A stretch of 64,000 nt of DNA from Chitinophaga sp. Ak27 (GCF_012726295.1 NZ_JABAOB010000013.1:78727-142726); one strand, 5' to 3'; counted from the stretch's first letter, positions 1 through 9,903 are shown. The notes: generated from the sequence alone by a model not told the origin. Translations and numbers: made by a program.

Positions 1-161
1 TATTCAAACTGGTAGCCATATAGGTATGCAGCCCTATGGCAGGAATTTTTTTATGTACTGAAATTTCAATCCGGCATCCGGCATAGCTGCTGTAAGCGCG
101 CAAAGCCTTACAGGCAGGGCATTCTATACTTCCAGGTCAATACGGAGGTTTGTGCTCACCG

Positions 162-186
162 CCATAAAGAAATAATTTCTTTATGG
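162..186. terminator. Perfect 11-bp hairpin, possible terminator
   Basis: CCATAAAGAAA pairs perfectly with TTTCTTTATGG across a TAA loop. No long T-run follows, so this could be a terminator for a gene left of the window or a regulatory palindrome upstream of the SusC/SusD operon. Confidence 0.3.
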
Positions 187-336
187 TGATGGACTTTCTA
201 TGACCATTAATGTATGGATTCCTTACTAAAACTATATGCGCCAAACACGGCAAATAGTTAAGGGACTTTCTATGCCCGGTAAATAAGACCACTATCAACA
301 TGACATGCAAAGGGCTACGGTCTTAATGGCTAACTG

Positions 337-365
337 TTGCCTGCATATAGCAACAATTATCTTTT
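337..365 (+). promoter_or_regulatory. Candidate Bacteroidota promoter for the first SusC/SusD operon
   Basis: TTG at 337-339 is followed after 18 bases by TATCTTTT at 358-365. This matches seven of eight positions of the -7 consensus TAnnTTTG known for the primary sigma factor of Bacteroidota. The start codon lies 27 bases downstream. Confidence 0.35.
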
Positions 366-392
366 TATCTCTAACATCTAAATCTGAACTTC

Positions 393-3300
393 ATGGGAAA
401 AAGATCACTAATTTTTTTCTTTCTGAGTCTCCTGCCAACACTGCTTATTGCGCAGGGCAAAAAAATCAGCGGCAAAGTAACCAACACCACTGATGGAAGC
501 GCCATACCGGGCATTTCTGTCATCATCCAAGGCACTTCTTCCGGCACCCAAACAGATGCACAGGGTAATTATACTATCCAGGTACCACCGGGGAAAGTAT
601 TAATATTCCGCGCTGTCGGATTCAACTCCAAAACCGCAACGGTAGGTAATAGCAGCGTTATCAACGTGTCGTTGAACACGCGGCCCGATGATCTGAGCGA
701 AGTAATTGTAGTCGCCTACGGTCAGTCTAAAAAAGAAGCCCTCACCGGATCAGTAGCGGCTATCAAAACAAAAGATATCGAGAAACGTCCCGTATCAAAC
801 GCCATCAGCGTATTGGAAGGAGCGGCCGGTATCCAGGTAAACAATACCACGGGCACTCCGGGCGCCACGCCCAGCGTACGTATCCGTGGCTTTACGTCTG
901 TGAATGGAGATAACTCGCCGCTGTATGTTATCGACGGCGTACCCTTTGCGGGCAATGTTACCGATATCAATCCTGCAGATATTGAATCCGTATCTGTCTT
1001 GAAAGACGCCGCCGCCGGTGCATTGTATGGTAACAAAGCATCCAACGGAGTCATCATCATGACCACCAAAAGAGCCGCCAAAGGTAATACCAGCGTTAAC
1101 TTCATCATGAACCAGGGCGTGTATACCCGTGGTATCAAAGAATATGAAGTACTGAGCGCCAATGAATTTATGGAAACGATGTGGAAAGGATACCGTAACA
1201 ACCTGTTATCCACCAATCCTACTACCTATCCCACCAAAGAAGCTGCCGGCGCCAAAGCGACCAGCAGCCTTATTTCCGACTACCTGTACCTCAACATTTA
1301 CGACAAACCAGCTAACCAGCTATTTGATGCCAATGGTAAAATGGTAGCCGACGCCAGAATTTTACCCGGATATGCCGGCGACCTGAACTGGTTCCGGAAC
1401 ATTGAAAAAACCGGCTATCGCCAGGACTATGCCCTGAATGGCAGCGCCAACAATAAAAAGAATAGTCTCTATTATTCTGTTGGCTACCTGGATGAAAACG
1501 GGTATATCACCAATACCAGCTATAAAAGGTTTACTGGAAGGATTAATGCCGACATACAGGCGAGAGACTGGTTCAAATACGGTTTTAACCTTTCCGGCAC
1601 CCACCAGATCACCAGCAACGTTTCTGCAACCTCTTCCAGTGCAGCTTCGTTCGTGAATCCATTTATGTATGCCAGGAGCATTGCCCCAATCTACCCGGTA
1701 CATCTGCATGATGCCATCACCGGTGATTTCAAACTGGATCGTAACGGGCAACAACAATATGACGATGGCAGCACCTCCCGCAACCAATATGTTGGCAGGC
1801 ACACCATCTGGGAAAATGAATTAAACCGCGACATGATATACCGGAATACGGTAAACGGACAAGTATTCCTCGACTTCAAATTCCTGAAAGACTTTACGTT
1901 CAGCGTAAAGGGCGACCTGAACGTTCGCAACAGCGACGAACATGTATATAACAATGCTGTTATCGGTGACGGCGCCGGCAACGAAGGCCGCGCCTCCCGT
2001 ACCAACTATCGCTATAAAAACTATACCGGCCAGGAAATCCTTAACTGGAGCAAGTCCTACGGGCTTCATAGCATAGAAGCCCTGGCAGGACACGAAAATT
2101 ACTACGACAATTACAATTACCTGTACGGCTATAAAACAACGGAAGCATTTGCCAATGCCACAGAGCTGGTGAACTTCACTAAGATCACCAATTTAACCGA
2201 CTACCAGGTAGACTACCGGTCAGAAGGCTATTTTGCCCGTGCACGTTATAGCTATGATGAAAAATACTTCCTGGATGGTTCCTTCAGAAGAGATGGTTCT
2301 TCCAAATTCTACAAAGATAACCGCTGGGGGAATTTCTGGTCGCTGGGCGGCAGCTGGCTGATATCCAGGGAAGCATTTTTCGCGCCCCTTTCCAGGTATG
2401 CAGATTATGCCAAGCTACGCGCCTCCTATGGCCAGATCGGAAACGACCTGAGTGCCAGTACCTACGCCTACATGACACTCTATACACTCGATCAGAACAG
2501 CAATCGTATTGCATTATATAAAACACAAAACGAGGCCAGAGACCTGAGATGGGAAACCTCCTCCTCTATCTCTGCAGCGCTGGAAACCCGTTTATTTAAC
2601 CGTGCCAATTTAACCGTTGAATACTTCGATAAACGTTCCCAGAACCTCTTATTTGACTTCAACCTGCCATTGTCTGCCGGCGCTACTTCCAGCAGCAATG
2701 CTGAGGCTATCATCAGCAAAAACCTGGGCACCGTTTCCAATAAGGGGATTGAACTATCGCTGGATGTAGACGTGCTGAGGAAGAGAGACTTTAAATGGAA
2801 TGTAGGTGTAAATGCCACCTGGCTGACCAACAAAATCGTTACCCTGCCGGAACAGAATAGGGAAAAAGGTATCGTAAGCGGCAACTACAAATACATGGAA
2901 GGTCACAGCATCTATGATTTCTGGACTTACCAGTATGCCGGGGTAGATCAAATGACCGGCAGCGCGCTATACCTGGCCGATGACGCAAATTTCGATCCTA
3001 AAGATACCAATGGCGCTCACTACAAGTACCTGGTAAATATTAATGGTACCAACTATACTACCTATACCACCTACGCTAAGCGCGACTGGTCGGGAAGCGC
3101 GATTCCGAAAGTATTTGGCAGCTTCTCCACAGGTATTACCTACAAGGATTTTACCCTGTCCGGTATCTTCACTTATTCACTGGGCGGCAAAGTATACGAC
3201 GACTCTTACCTGAGCCTGATGACCATGTCGGGCAGCGTAGGTCAAATGCACAAAGATGTGCTGAAATCATGGGATGGAGCACCGGAAGGCATGACTGCTA

Positions 3301-3620
3301 CCTCCGCAGACCGGATTAATCCCAAAGGAGTGCCGGTAATGGATTTCTCCAAGAGCAACTTTAGCAACACCATGTCTACCCGGTTCCTGCAGGATGGCTC
3401 TTACCTGGTTATCAAAAACATAGCATTGGCTTACCAGATGCCGGGATCATTACTGCGGAAAATAGATATCAAATCAGCCCGGTTAACAGCCAGCATTGAG
3501 AACCTGGCCACCTTCACCAAACTGCAGGGTATGAACCCCCAGCAATCTTTCAATGGCAGAAGCCTCAACGCTTTTGTAACACCACGTGTGTTATCCTTTG
3601 GTATCAACATTGGCTTATAA
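393..3620 (+). CDS. SusC/RagA-type TonB-linked outer-membrane receptor
   Basis: This is a 1075-residue TonB-dependent transporter of the SusC class, which forms the outer-membrane barrel that imports glycans or peptides together with a SusD lipoprotein. A signal peptide ends near LLIAQG (about residues 1-21). It is followed by a carboxypeptidase-regulatory-like domain (GKVTNTTDGSAIPGISVIIQ, about 26-100) and a plug domain with VRIRGFTSVNGDNSPLYVIDG and the LKDAAAGALYGNKASNGVI segment. The rest is beta-barrel ending FGINIGL. The length is normal. The SusD partner starts 14 bases after the stop, so the two form an operon. The imported substrate cannot be read from the sequence, because no glycosidase or protease lies beside the pair. 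Confidence 0.95.
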   Translation: MGKRSLIFFFLSLLPTLLIAQGKKISGKVTNTTDGSAIPGISVIIQGTSSGTQTDAQGNYTIQVPPGKVLIFRAVGFNSKTATVGNSSVINVSLNTRPDDLSEVIVVAYGQSKKEALTGSVAAIKTKDIEKRPVSNAISVLEGAAGIQVNNTTGTPGATPSVRIRGFTSVNGDNSPLYVIDGVPFAGNVTDINPADIESVSVLKDAAAGALYGNKASNGVIIMTTKRAAKGNTSVNFIMNQGVYTRGIKEYEVLSANEFMETMWKGYRNNLLSTNPTTYPTKEAAGAKATSSLISDYLYLNIYDKPANQLFDANGKMVADARILPGYAGDLNWFRNIEKTGYRQDYALNGSANNKKNSLYYSVGYLDENGYITNTSYKRFTGRINADIQARDWFKYGFNLSGTHQITSNVSATSSSAASFVNPFMYARSIAPIYPVHLHDAITGDFKLDRNGQQQYDDGSTSRNQYVGRHTIWENELNRDMIYRNTVNGQVFLDFKFLKDFTFSVKGDLNVRNSDEHVYNNAVIGDGAGNEGRASRTNYRYKNYTGQEILNWSKSYGLHSIEALAGHENYYDNYNYLYGYKTTEAFANATELVNFTKITNLTDYQVDYRSEGYFARARYSYDEKYFLDGSFRRDGSSKFYKDNRWGNFWSLGGSWLISREAFFAPLSRYADYAKLRASYGQIGNDLSASTYAYMTLYTLDQNSNRIALYKTQNEARDLRWETSSSISAALETRLFNRANLTVEYFDKRSQNLLFDFNLPLSAGATSSSNAEAIISKNLGTVSNKGIELSLDVDVLRKRDFKWNVGVNATWLTNKIVTLPEQNREKGIVSGNYKYMEGHSIYDFWTYQYAGVDQMTGSALYLADDANFDPKDTNGAHYKYLVNINGTNYTTYTTYAKRDWSGSAIPKVFGSFSTGITYKDFTLSGIFTYSLGGKVYDDSYLSLMTMSGSVGQMHKDVLKSWDGAPEGMTATSADRINPKGVPVMDFSKSNFSNTMSTRFLQDGSYLVIKNIALAYQMPGSLLRKIDIKSARLTASIENLATFTKLQGMNPQQSFNGRSLNAFVTPRVLSFGINIGL

Positions 3621-3634
3621 TTAAATTGAAAAGA

Positions 3635-5161
3635 ATGAATAAAATATATCAGGCAGGCTTGCTGGCATTGGCATTATGCGCCGGCTCCTGCAAAAAAGAC
3701 TATCTCAACACAACACCCACCAGTTCTACAAATCCGGCCGTTACCTTTGAGTCTACCACCAATGCAAAATTGGCGGTAAATGGATTAGCTAAGATGATGA
3801 CCATACAGTACCTGTCTTCCCAGGGATTTAACGGGGAAGGCACTATTAAAATGTACTATGGTAACTATCCCGGGAATCACTTCTTTGTAAACCTTTCAGG
3901 ATGGGCCACCCTTATCAATGGAACGCTGAATGAGAATGTGAGCAGTATTTATGACTATTATCCCTGGTATTATTACTACAAGATCATAGCTAATGCCAAT
4001 GCCATCATTACCTTCATTGACGCCGCGTCCGGAACAGATACAGACAAAAGCTTCATCAAGGCACAGGCATTAACTTACCGGGCCTACTGCTATATGATGC
4101 TGGCGCAACTATACGGCAACAGGTGGGCCGACTCCGACAATGGCAACGCTCCGGGACTGGTGCTCAGAGCTGATATGTCTGATGGCGATCTTAAAAGATC
4201 TACTTTATCAGAAAGCTACGCGTTTATTTACAAAGACCTGGACAACGCCATCGCGCTGTATACTTCTTCCGGCAAATCCCGGGCACAGAACTTTGAAGTA
4301 AACGTCAATGTAGCTTACGCGATATACGCCCGTGCAGCCCTCAACCGTCAGGACTACGCCACCGCTGAAAGCTATGCCGTTAAAGCCAGAACAGGGTATC
4401 CGCTGATGTCGGCGGCAGACTATAAAGCAGGGTTCTCCAATCCCAACAAGGAATGGATATGGAGCAGTTATGGCGCCTCCGATGAAACACTGTATTTTTA
4501 CTCCTACCAGGCCTACATTGCTTACAACGCCAGCTCATCAGCCGTAAGATCTACGCCTAAATGCATCAGCCGGGAGTTGTACAATAAAATTCCGGATACC
4601 GATATTCGCAAAGACTTGTTCCTGGATCCAAAAACAGATTCTTACACTACCGCTACGGGTGCGGCTGGTGCAGCATTGAAGGCCAGAGCCTTTAAGCTGT
4701 ACCCGGATATCTATCCCACATCGAACGTGTTCGCCTACATGCAGTTCAAAATCAAAGCCAATGATCAGCCGGGGGTGGGCAATTTAAACCACTTCCGTTC
4801 CTCCGAAATGTACCTGATCGAAGCAGAGGCTAAATACTTCCAAAACAAGCCTGCCGCTGAAATTCAGCAGGTGCTTACCGATCTTACCCAGGGTTCCGGC
4901 CGGGATGCCAACTATACCTGTACAAAAACGGGCGCCGATCTGCTGGCCGAAATTAAAACCTACCGCGCCATTGAGCTGTGGGGAGAAGGATTCGACTGGT
5001 TTGATATGAAGCGTTGGGGTGATACTATTGTACGGCATAACTATGCCGCCGGCGGTAATTTCCTTACTGCGCTGGCAGTTACCATCACACCTCAAAGCAA
5101 TAATAAATGGACCTGGAAGGTACCACTGAAAGAAACAGATTACAATGGTGCGTTAGAATAG
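3635..5161 (+). CDS. SusD/RagB family nutrient-binding lipoprotein
   Basis: This is the surface lipoprotein partner of the preceding SusC. SusD proteins cap the barrel and bind the substrate. The N-terminus is a lipoprotein signal with lipobox LCAGSC followed by KKDYL. The body shows the usual helical TPR-like SusD fold features (ALTYRAYCYMMLAQLYG) and the C-terminal family signature FRSSEMYLIEAEAK followed by ELWGEGFDWFDMKRWG. I chose the ATG at 3635, which gives a compact signal peptide. A TTG at 3626 would add three residues (Met-Lys-Arg) and cannot be excluded. A terminator follows the gene. Confidence 0.93.
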   Translation: MNKIYQAGLLALALCAGSCKKDYLNTTPTSSTNPAVTFESTTNAKLAVNGLAKMMTIQYLSSQGFNGEGTIKMYYGNYPGNHFFVNLSGWATLINGTLNENVSSIYDYYPWYYYYKIIANANAIITFIDAASGTDTDKSFIKAQALTYRAYCYMMLAQLYGNRWADSDNGNAPGLVLRADMSDGDLKRSTLSESYAFIYKDLDNAIALYTSSGKSRAQNFEVNVNVAYAIYARAALNRQDYATAESYAVKARTGYPLMSAADYKAGFSNPNKEWIWSSYGASDETLYFYSYQAYIAYNASSSAVRSTPKCISRELYNKIPDTDIRKDLFLDPKTDSYTTATGAAGAALKARAFKLYPDIYPTSNVFAYMQFKIKANDQPGVGNLNHFRSSEMYLIEAEAKYFQNKPAAEIQQVLTDLTQGSGRDANYTCTKTGADLLAEIKTYRAIELWGEGFDWFDMKRWGDTIVRHNYAAGGNFLTALAVTITPQSNNKWTWKVPLKETDYNGALE

Positions 5162-5189
5162 GTCGACTTTCTATCTGTAGTTGCGATTA

Positions 5190-5221
5190 GCAGCCAGGCT
5201 CGAGCCTGGCTGCTTTTTTTT
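5190..5221 (+). terminator. Rho-independent terminator after the SusC/SusD pair
   Basis: GCAGCCAGGCTC pairs perfectly with GAGCCTGGCTGC (5190-5213) and is followed by a run of eight T. This ends the SusC/SusD transcript 29 bases after the SusD stop codon. Confidence 0.9.
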
Positions 5222-5308
5222 AGATTGGAGAAGAGATTAATACCCTCCAGGAAATGTATGCACCTCAACACTCCTGATCCGCATAATGATTGATTTGATT
5301 CGCATAAC

Positions 5309-5336
5309 TTTCGAAAAATCAGCTGGCTTAATTTTG
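5309..5336 (+). promoter_or_regulatory. Promoter for the SDR gene
   Basis: TAATTTTG at 5329-5336 is an exact match to the Bacteroidota -7 element TAnnTTTG. A weaker TTTCG lies at about 5309-5313. The start codon is 23 bases downstream. Confidence 0.45.
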
Positions 5337-5358
5337 TGCGATCAAATCTTCTTTTATT

Positions 5359-6303
5359 ATGACCAGCATCCAACAACCCATTTACTCCCGCTTTAATGCG
5401 AACAGCACTGCCGCTGAAATAGCTACCGGACATGACCTCAAAGGAAAAACCGTTTTGGTTACCGGGGGGAATTCCGGGATCGGTTATGAAACCGTAAAGG
5501 CCCTGGCTAATACCGGTGCCCAGGTAGTTGCTACCGGGCGGGATGGCGACAAAGCCGGTGACCGGCTTTCGGCGCTTCCAAATGTATCCTTTATGAGGTT
5601 AGACCTGGCTGACCCGCTGTCGGTTGATACATTTGCAGAACAGTTTCTCGCCGTTCACCCTCATCTGCACTTGCTTATCAACAATGCGGGGATTTTTCGT
5701 CCGCCGCAGCTGCTGAAAGATCAACGGGGCTATGAGCTGCAGTTTGGTGTTAACCATCTTGGCCATTTTCAGCTCACCGGCCGGTTATGGCCGGCGCTAA
5801 AAAATGCCGGCGGCGCGAGGGTGGTAATACTCTCTTCTGTCGGGCACCGGCGTAGTGAACTCGAACTCGACGACCTTCAATTTGAGCATCATTCCTACGA
5901 CAGTGCCAAAGCATATGGTCTGTCGAAAACCGCCAATGTACTCTTTACTACGGAATTGGACAGGGTGGGTGCACCGCACAGCATCAGGGCATTTGCCGTA
6001 CACCCAGGTGCGGTACAGACGGATATCTTCCGCTATATGACGGATGATGAGCGGCAGGCCTGGGATCAGCAAATAGCTCACTTCAAAAGTCAGGAACAAG
6101 GGGCTGCTACCACGGTTTGGTGTGCGCTGAGCGATCAACTGGACGGTATAGGCGGCGTTTACTGCGAAAACTGCAACATTGCCCCTGTTGTCCCCAACGA
6201 TGCTCCTCCGGGACGCGGCGTTCGTGGCTTTGCGCTTGATCCTGGCAAAGCGAGGGAATTATGGCTGTTCAGCGAAGCGGCAACCGGTATATCATGGCCC
6301 TGA
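5359..6303 (+). CDS. SDR-family NAD(P)-dependent oxidoreductase
   Basis: This 314-residue protein is a short-chain dehydrogenase of the retinol-dehydrogenase-like group. It shows the nucleotide-binding Gly motif TGGNSGIGYE (about residues 35-44), the NNAG motif (about 109-112), a serine in VVILSSVGH and the catalytic Tyr/Lys pair in YGLSK. The C-terminal part is longer than in minimal SDRs, as in plant and WWOX-like members. The substrate is unknown. An AraC-type regulator begins 29 bases downstream on the same strand, an arrangement often seen when the regulator controls the oxidoreductase. Confidence 0.9.
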   Translation: MTSIQQPIYSRFNANSTAAEIATGHDLKGKTVLVTGGNSGIGYETVKALANTGAQVVATGRDGDKAGDRLSALPNVSFMRLDLADPLSVDTFAEQFLAVHPHLHLLINNAGIFRPPQLLKDQRGYELQFGVNHLGHFQLTGRLWPALKNAGGARVVILSSVGHRRSELELDDLQFEHHSYDSAKAYGLSKTANVLFTTELDRVGAPHSIRAFAVHPGAVQTDIFRYMTDDERQAWDQQIAHFKSQEQGAATTVWCALSDQLDGIGGVYCENCNIAPVVPNDAPPGRGVRGFALDPGKARELWLFSEAATGISWP

Positions 6304-6332
6304 TGCCCTTTTTATTTTCATACCTTAGCACA

Positions 6333-7229
6333 ATGAATTCCCGCGAGCATATAACGCAGTTTTTCACAAGGCATGGCGTTCTCCACAGCCCCACTGAAAT
6401 ATTCCAGGTGCAGCTGGTAGAAGGCGATCACCCGCCCCGCCCTTCGTCAGTAATGCGGAGGGACTATTATAAAATAGCGCTCCTGCTGGAAGGCGAAGCC
6501 ATTATTACCTATGCAGACAGGAACATCCAGGTAAAAAGCGGTACACTGATTTTTAGCAACCCGTTGATACCATATGCCTGGCAACGTATTACCGAAAAGC
6601 AGCGTTACTATTACTGCCTGTTTACCGAAGCATTCCTGCATAACCGGTTAAAACGGGAAATTCCCGCGGCCGCTTCCTTCTTTAAGGTACAGGGCGATCA
6701 TATCCTGTTTCCCGACGCCCCTGCCAGGGAAAGGATCGTTCATATCTTTGACCTGATGCTGCAGGAGGCAGCAGGTAACTATGCGCATAAACACGATGTA
6801 TGGCGCAGCCACCTGCAGCTGCTGATACATGAAGCACATAAGATCATGCCTCCTGATTCGGAATATACGAGGACGACTTCTGCGGCACGGATCACGGAGC
6901 TATTCCTGGAGCTGCTGGCACGTCAATTCCCATTAAGCGACGCCCATCAAGAAGTACGGCTCAAAACAGCCGGTGAGTTTGCAGCACAGCTCTCTCTCCA
7001 TGTTAATTACCTGAACAAGTCTGTAAAGGCAATTACCGGCCACACCACCACCGAACTGATTGCACGCCATATGGCCAAAGAAGCCAGGGCAATGCTGCAA
7101 AACACCCGCTGGGATGTGGCACAGATCGGGTATTGCCTGGGATTTGGTCATGCCTCCAACTTTAATGCTTTTTTCCGCAGAATGACAGGGGAAACGCCTC
7201 ATCATTTCCGGGAGAAATCTGCTCAATAG
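6333..7229 (+). CDS. AraC-family transcriptional regulator
   Basis: The protein has 298 residues from the ATG at 6333 (MNSREHITQFF). An upstream in-frame ATG at 6261 would overlap the SDR gene and add unconserved sequence, and a TACCTTAG promoter-like box sits just before 6333. The N-terminal part is a cupin-like AraC ligand domain (GEAIITYADRNIQVKSGTLIF). The C-terminal part carries two helix-turn-helix units, ending GYCLGFGHASNFNAFFRRMTGETPHHFR, the classical AraC signature. It probably regulates the adjacent SDR gene. The effector is unknown. Confidence 0.92.
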   Translation: MNSREHITQFFTRHGVLHSPTEIFQVQLVEGDHPPRPSSVMRRDYYKIALLLEGEAIITYADRNIQVKSGTLIFSNPLIPYAWQRITEKQRYYYCLFTEAFLHNRLKREIPAAASFFKVQGDHILFPDAPARERIVHIFDLMLQEAAGNYAHKHDVWRSHLQLLIHEAHKIMPPDSEYTRTTSAARITELFLELLARQFPLSDAHQEVRLKTAGEFAAQLSLHVNYLNKSVKAITGHTTTELIARHMAKEARAMLQNTRWDVAQIGYCLGFGHASNFNAFFRRMTGETPHHFREKSAQ

Positions 7230-7262
7230 CATCCCTCAAAAAAATAGTTGTCAATTTTCCGG

Positions 7263-7294
7263 TTGTCCGGCCCCGCCCTGGTGCTTTACTTTTG
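7263..7294 (+). promoter_or_regulatory. Promoter for the Ada-like gene
   Basis: TACTTTTG at 7287-7294 matches TAnnTTTG exactly and TTG lies 21 bases upstream at 7263-7265. Transcription would begin just before the ATG at 7308, which argues against translation starting at the earlier ATG at 7248. Confidence 0.5.
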
Positions 7295-7307
7295 TAGAAA
7301 AAAGATT

Positions 7308-8345
7308 ATGCTTACACATCAAACGATGTATAATGCTATCATCGCCAAGGACGCTTCTTTTGAGGGTACGTTTATCACCGGCGTAAAAACTACCGGTATC
7401 TTTTGCAGGCCCACCTGTACTGCCAGGAAGCCCAAAGCAGAAAATGTAGAGTTTTTCAAGACCGCAAATGAAGCTATCAGCAAGGGATACAGGCCTTGCA
7501 AGGTATGCCGGCCACTGGAGTTGATTGGCGAAACACCCGACGATATAAAACAACTATTGCAGGCGCTGGAAAAGGATCCATCTACGAAACTGAAAGATGA
7601 AGACCTGGTGGCAAGAGGATTGGAACCGCATACTATCCGGCGCTGGTTCCTGAAAAATCATGGCCTTACCTTTCATGCTTTTCAACGGATGAGCCGTATC
7701 AACGCAGCTTTCAAAAAGCTGCAGGAAGGGGACACCATTACCGCTGTAGCATTTGAAGCCGGTTATGAATCATTGAGCGGATTCAATGATTCTTTCAAAT
7801 CCATTTTTGGCATGTCGCCATCTCATCGGAGGGATAAGCGGCTGATTAATCTCCACCGCCTGGAAACGCCGCTGGGCACCATGATTGCCTGTGCAACAGA
7901 AGAAGGCGTTTGCCTGCTGGAATTCAGCGACCGAAAAATGCTGGAAACAGAACTGAAAGACCTGGCCAGGAGATTAAATGCCGATATCATACAAGCCAGC
8001 CATCGCTACTTCGATTCATTAAAAACGGAGCTGCAGGAGTATTTCCAGGGAAACAGGCAACAATTTTCCCTACCGCTTTTCACACCTGGAACGGCATTCC
8101 AGCAACTGGTATGGCAGGCCCTTCAAACCATTCCTTATGGAACGACAGCCTCTTATAAACAACAATCGCTGTTTATCGACAAGCCGGAAGCCATTCGCGC
8201 CGTAGCCAATGCCAACGGTATGAACCGCATCTCTATCCTTGTTCCCTGCCATCGTGTTATTGGCGAAAACGGCCAGCTTACAGGCTATGGGGGAGGCTTA
8301 CACAGAAAGCAGTGGCTGCTGGACCTGGAAAAAGCAAATAGGTAG
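7308..8345 (+). CDS. ada: Ada-type bifunctional DNA-methylation repair protein and activator
   Basis: The protein removes methyl groups from alkylated DNA and activates the adaptive response. Three parts are visible. The N-terminal zinc/phosphotriester domain has Cys33, Cys37, Cys64 and Cys67 (GIFCRPTC and CKVCRP), Cys33 being the expected acceptor. An AraC-like helix-turn-helix region follows (about 120-180, with AFEAGYESLSGFNDSF). The C-terminal O6-methylguanine methyltransferase domain has the active-site motif PCHRVIGENG. I use the ATG at 7308 because a strong promoter ends just upstream; an ATG at 7248 would add 20 residues. All catalytic cysteines are present, so the protein should be fully functional. 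Confidence 0.93.
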   Translation: MLTHQTMYNAIIAKDASFEGTFITGVKTTGIFCRPTCTARKPKAENVEFFKTANEAISKGYRPCKVCRPLELIGETPDDIKQLLQALEKDPSTKLKDEDLVARGLEPHTIRRWFLKNHGLTFHAFQRMSRINAAFKKLQEGDTITAVAFEAGYESLSGFNDSFKSIFGMSPSHRRDKRLINLHRLETPLGTMIACATEEGVCLLEFSDRKMLETELKDLARRLNADIIQASHRYFDSLKTELQEYFQGNRQQFSLPLFTPGTAFQQLVWQALQTIPYGTTASYKQQSLFIDKPEAIRAVANANGMNRISILVPCHRVIGENGQLTGYGGGLHRKQWLLDLEKANR

Positions 8346-8437
8346 CCTTTATCATCTCTCCCTTATTTATTCAACTATTATTCCCCGTAACACTTTTATC
8401 CCACAGCGGATAAAGCCGAATACGCCTGCTTAAGATT

Positions 8438-9865
8438 ATGAGAAATAACCCGACATCTAACAAATGGATTGCGCTGGCCATTGTGCTGACAGCGCCTTTA
8501 CTGTACGTTATTGACATCTTTATTATCAATATGGCCATACCTGGCATCCAGCAAGGGGTGCATGCCACCAACGGAGAAATGCAGCTGGTAATAGCCGGCT
8601 ACCTGCTGGGAAGCGCCTCTCTGCTAATTATCGGGGGACGAGCTGGCGATTACCTGGGAAAAAAGAAGGTGTTCTTATGGGGGATGATGCTATTTACACT
8701 CAGCTCCTGTTGCTGTGGATTATCACAAACCGCCATGCAGCTGAATATTATGCGCTTTTTTCAAGGTATAAGTTCCGCCCTGATGGTACCACAATCTATT
8801 GCCTATATACAAGTATTATTTACAGATCCCAAAGAAAGAGCTAAAGCAATTGGCTGGTATGGAGCTACGCTCAGTATCGCTGCTATTATTGGTCAGGTCC
8901 TGGGTGGGTGGCTGGTGGATACTCACCTGATCGTAGCGGGTTGGCGGCTCATCTTTTTTATTAATCTGCCAGTAGGGATTGCTGCTACCTGGGCCATTGC
9001 GCGGTTCCTCCCCGAAACTGACAGGGTAACCACGGGCAGTTTTGATTATGCTGGAGCCGGAATACTAACAACGGGCCTTATTTGTTTAATTTATCCGTTG
9101 ACTAAAGGCCGCGAGCTTGGTTGGCCAGCATGGAGCATATGGTTGATCCTGTTATCATTATTCATATTCACTTATCTGAGTATAGATCAAAAAAAGAAGA
9201 AAAAGCAGCTCAAGATGCCGTTGCTCGACGTTTCTCTTTTCACCTTGAAGGAATTTAATCTCGGTTTATTGGCAGTGTTGTTCCATTTCATGATGCACAC
9301 CGCTTATCTGTTGATGATAGCCGTTTATTTACAGGATGGCCTTCACCTCAGCGCACTGGCATGCGGAACATACTTCCTTCTTCATGCTGTTTTATTTATG
9401 ATTACTTCAATGTTGGCAGGGAGATTGATTCCCCGGTATGGCAAGCGTGTTTTGCTGGCAGGAATCGTGATTATATTTTTCTCTTTTTTATTACAGGTAA
9501 AGATCTATCAGCCTCAAATGCAGCGTTGGTGGCCTATTGCACTTATCGGGTTATATGGACTTGGCAATGGCATGGTATTACCATCTCTCCTGACAATTGT
9601 ACTAAGAAGCATCCCGGCAAAATTTGCAGGCACCGCCTCCGGCGTATTCTCCACATTCCAGCAAACTGCTTCTGCACTTGGCATCTGTATTATTGGGGGC
9701 GTATTTTATCATGTGATTGATACTCATCCCCATCCTGATTACCTCACTGCTTTTAAAAGCGGGATGGCCGCAGATATAGCCTGTTTGATCATGGTAGCGA
9801 TTGTACTCTTCCTGTTGCCGGTACCAGTAAGCAGCGACAGACCCGAGCTGATAGCAATGGAGTAA
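8438..9865 (+). CDS. MFS drug/proton antiporter of the DHA2 (EmrB/QacA) type
   Basis: The protein has 475 residues and is hydrophobic throughout, with about fourteen predicted membrane segments as in the 14-helix DHA2 exporters. MFS hallmarks are visible: the motif-A-like GGRAGDYLGKKKVF in the loop after helix 2 and the motif-C-like GQVLGGWLVD segment in helix 5. It probably exports toxic organic compounds. It lies alone between the Ada gene and the convergent kyn pair. The substrate is not predictable. Confidence 0.9.
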   Translation: MRNNPTSNKWIALAIVLTAPLLYVIDIFIINMAIPGIQQGVHATNGEMQLVIAGYLLGSASLLIIGGRAGDYLGKKKVFLWGMMLFTLSSCCCGLSQTAMQLNIMRFFQGISSALMVPQSIAYIQVLFTDPKERAKAIGWYGATLSIAAIIGQVLGGWLVDTHLIVAGWRLIFFINLPVGIAATWAIARFLPETDRVTTGSFDYAGAGILTTGLICLIYPLTKGRELGWPAWSIWLILLSLFIFTYLSIDQKKKKKQLKMPLLDVSLFTLKEFNLGLLAVLFHFMMHTAYLLMIAVYLQDGLHLSALACGTYFLLHAVLFMITSMLAGRLIPRYGKRVLLAGIVIIFFSFLLQVKIYQPQMQRWWPIALIGLYGLGNGMVLPSLLTIVLRSIPAKFAGTASGVFSTFQQTASALGICIIGGVFYHVIDTHPHPDYLTAFKSGMAADIACLIMVAIVLFLLPVPVSSDRPELIAME

Positions 9866-9868
9866 TAT

Positions 9869-9896
9869 CGGGCTGGAGCAGCTACACTCCAACCCG
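9869..9896. terminator. Hairpin between convergent MFS and kynA genes
   Basis: A 10-bp stem with one mismatch (CGGGCTGGAG / CTCCAACCCG) lies between two genes that converge on it. It probably serves as a bidirectional terminator, although no clear T-run follows. Confidence 0.45.
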
Positions 9897-9903
9897 AAAC
9901 AGG

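Larger units (their letters stand above)
1..392. other. Gene-free leader before the first SusC gene
   Basis: I see no convincing gene here. The stretch holds an 11-bp perfect hairpin at 162-186, a repeated 12-mer GGACTTTCTATG at 191-202 and 263-274, and a Bacteroidota-type promoter at 337-365. A short open frame beginning at 305 runs into the SusC gene in another frame and looks like chance. Confidence 0.6.

Noticed and set aside
305..493. 62-codon frame overlapping the SusC start
   Set aside because: Its 3' part lies inside the SusC gene in another frame and its 5' part holds the likely promoter.
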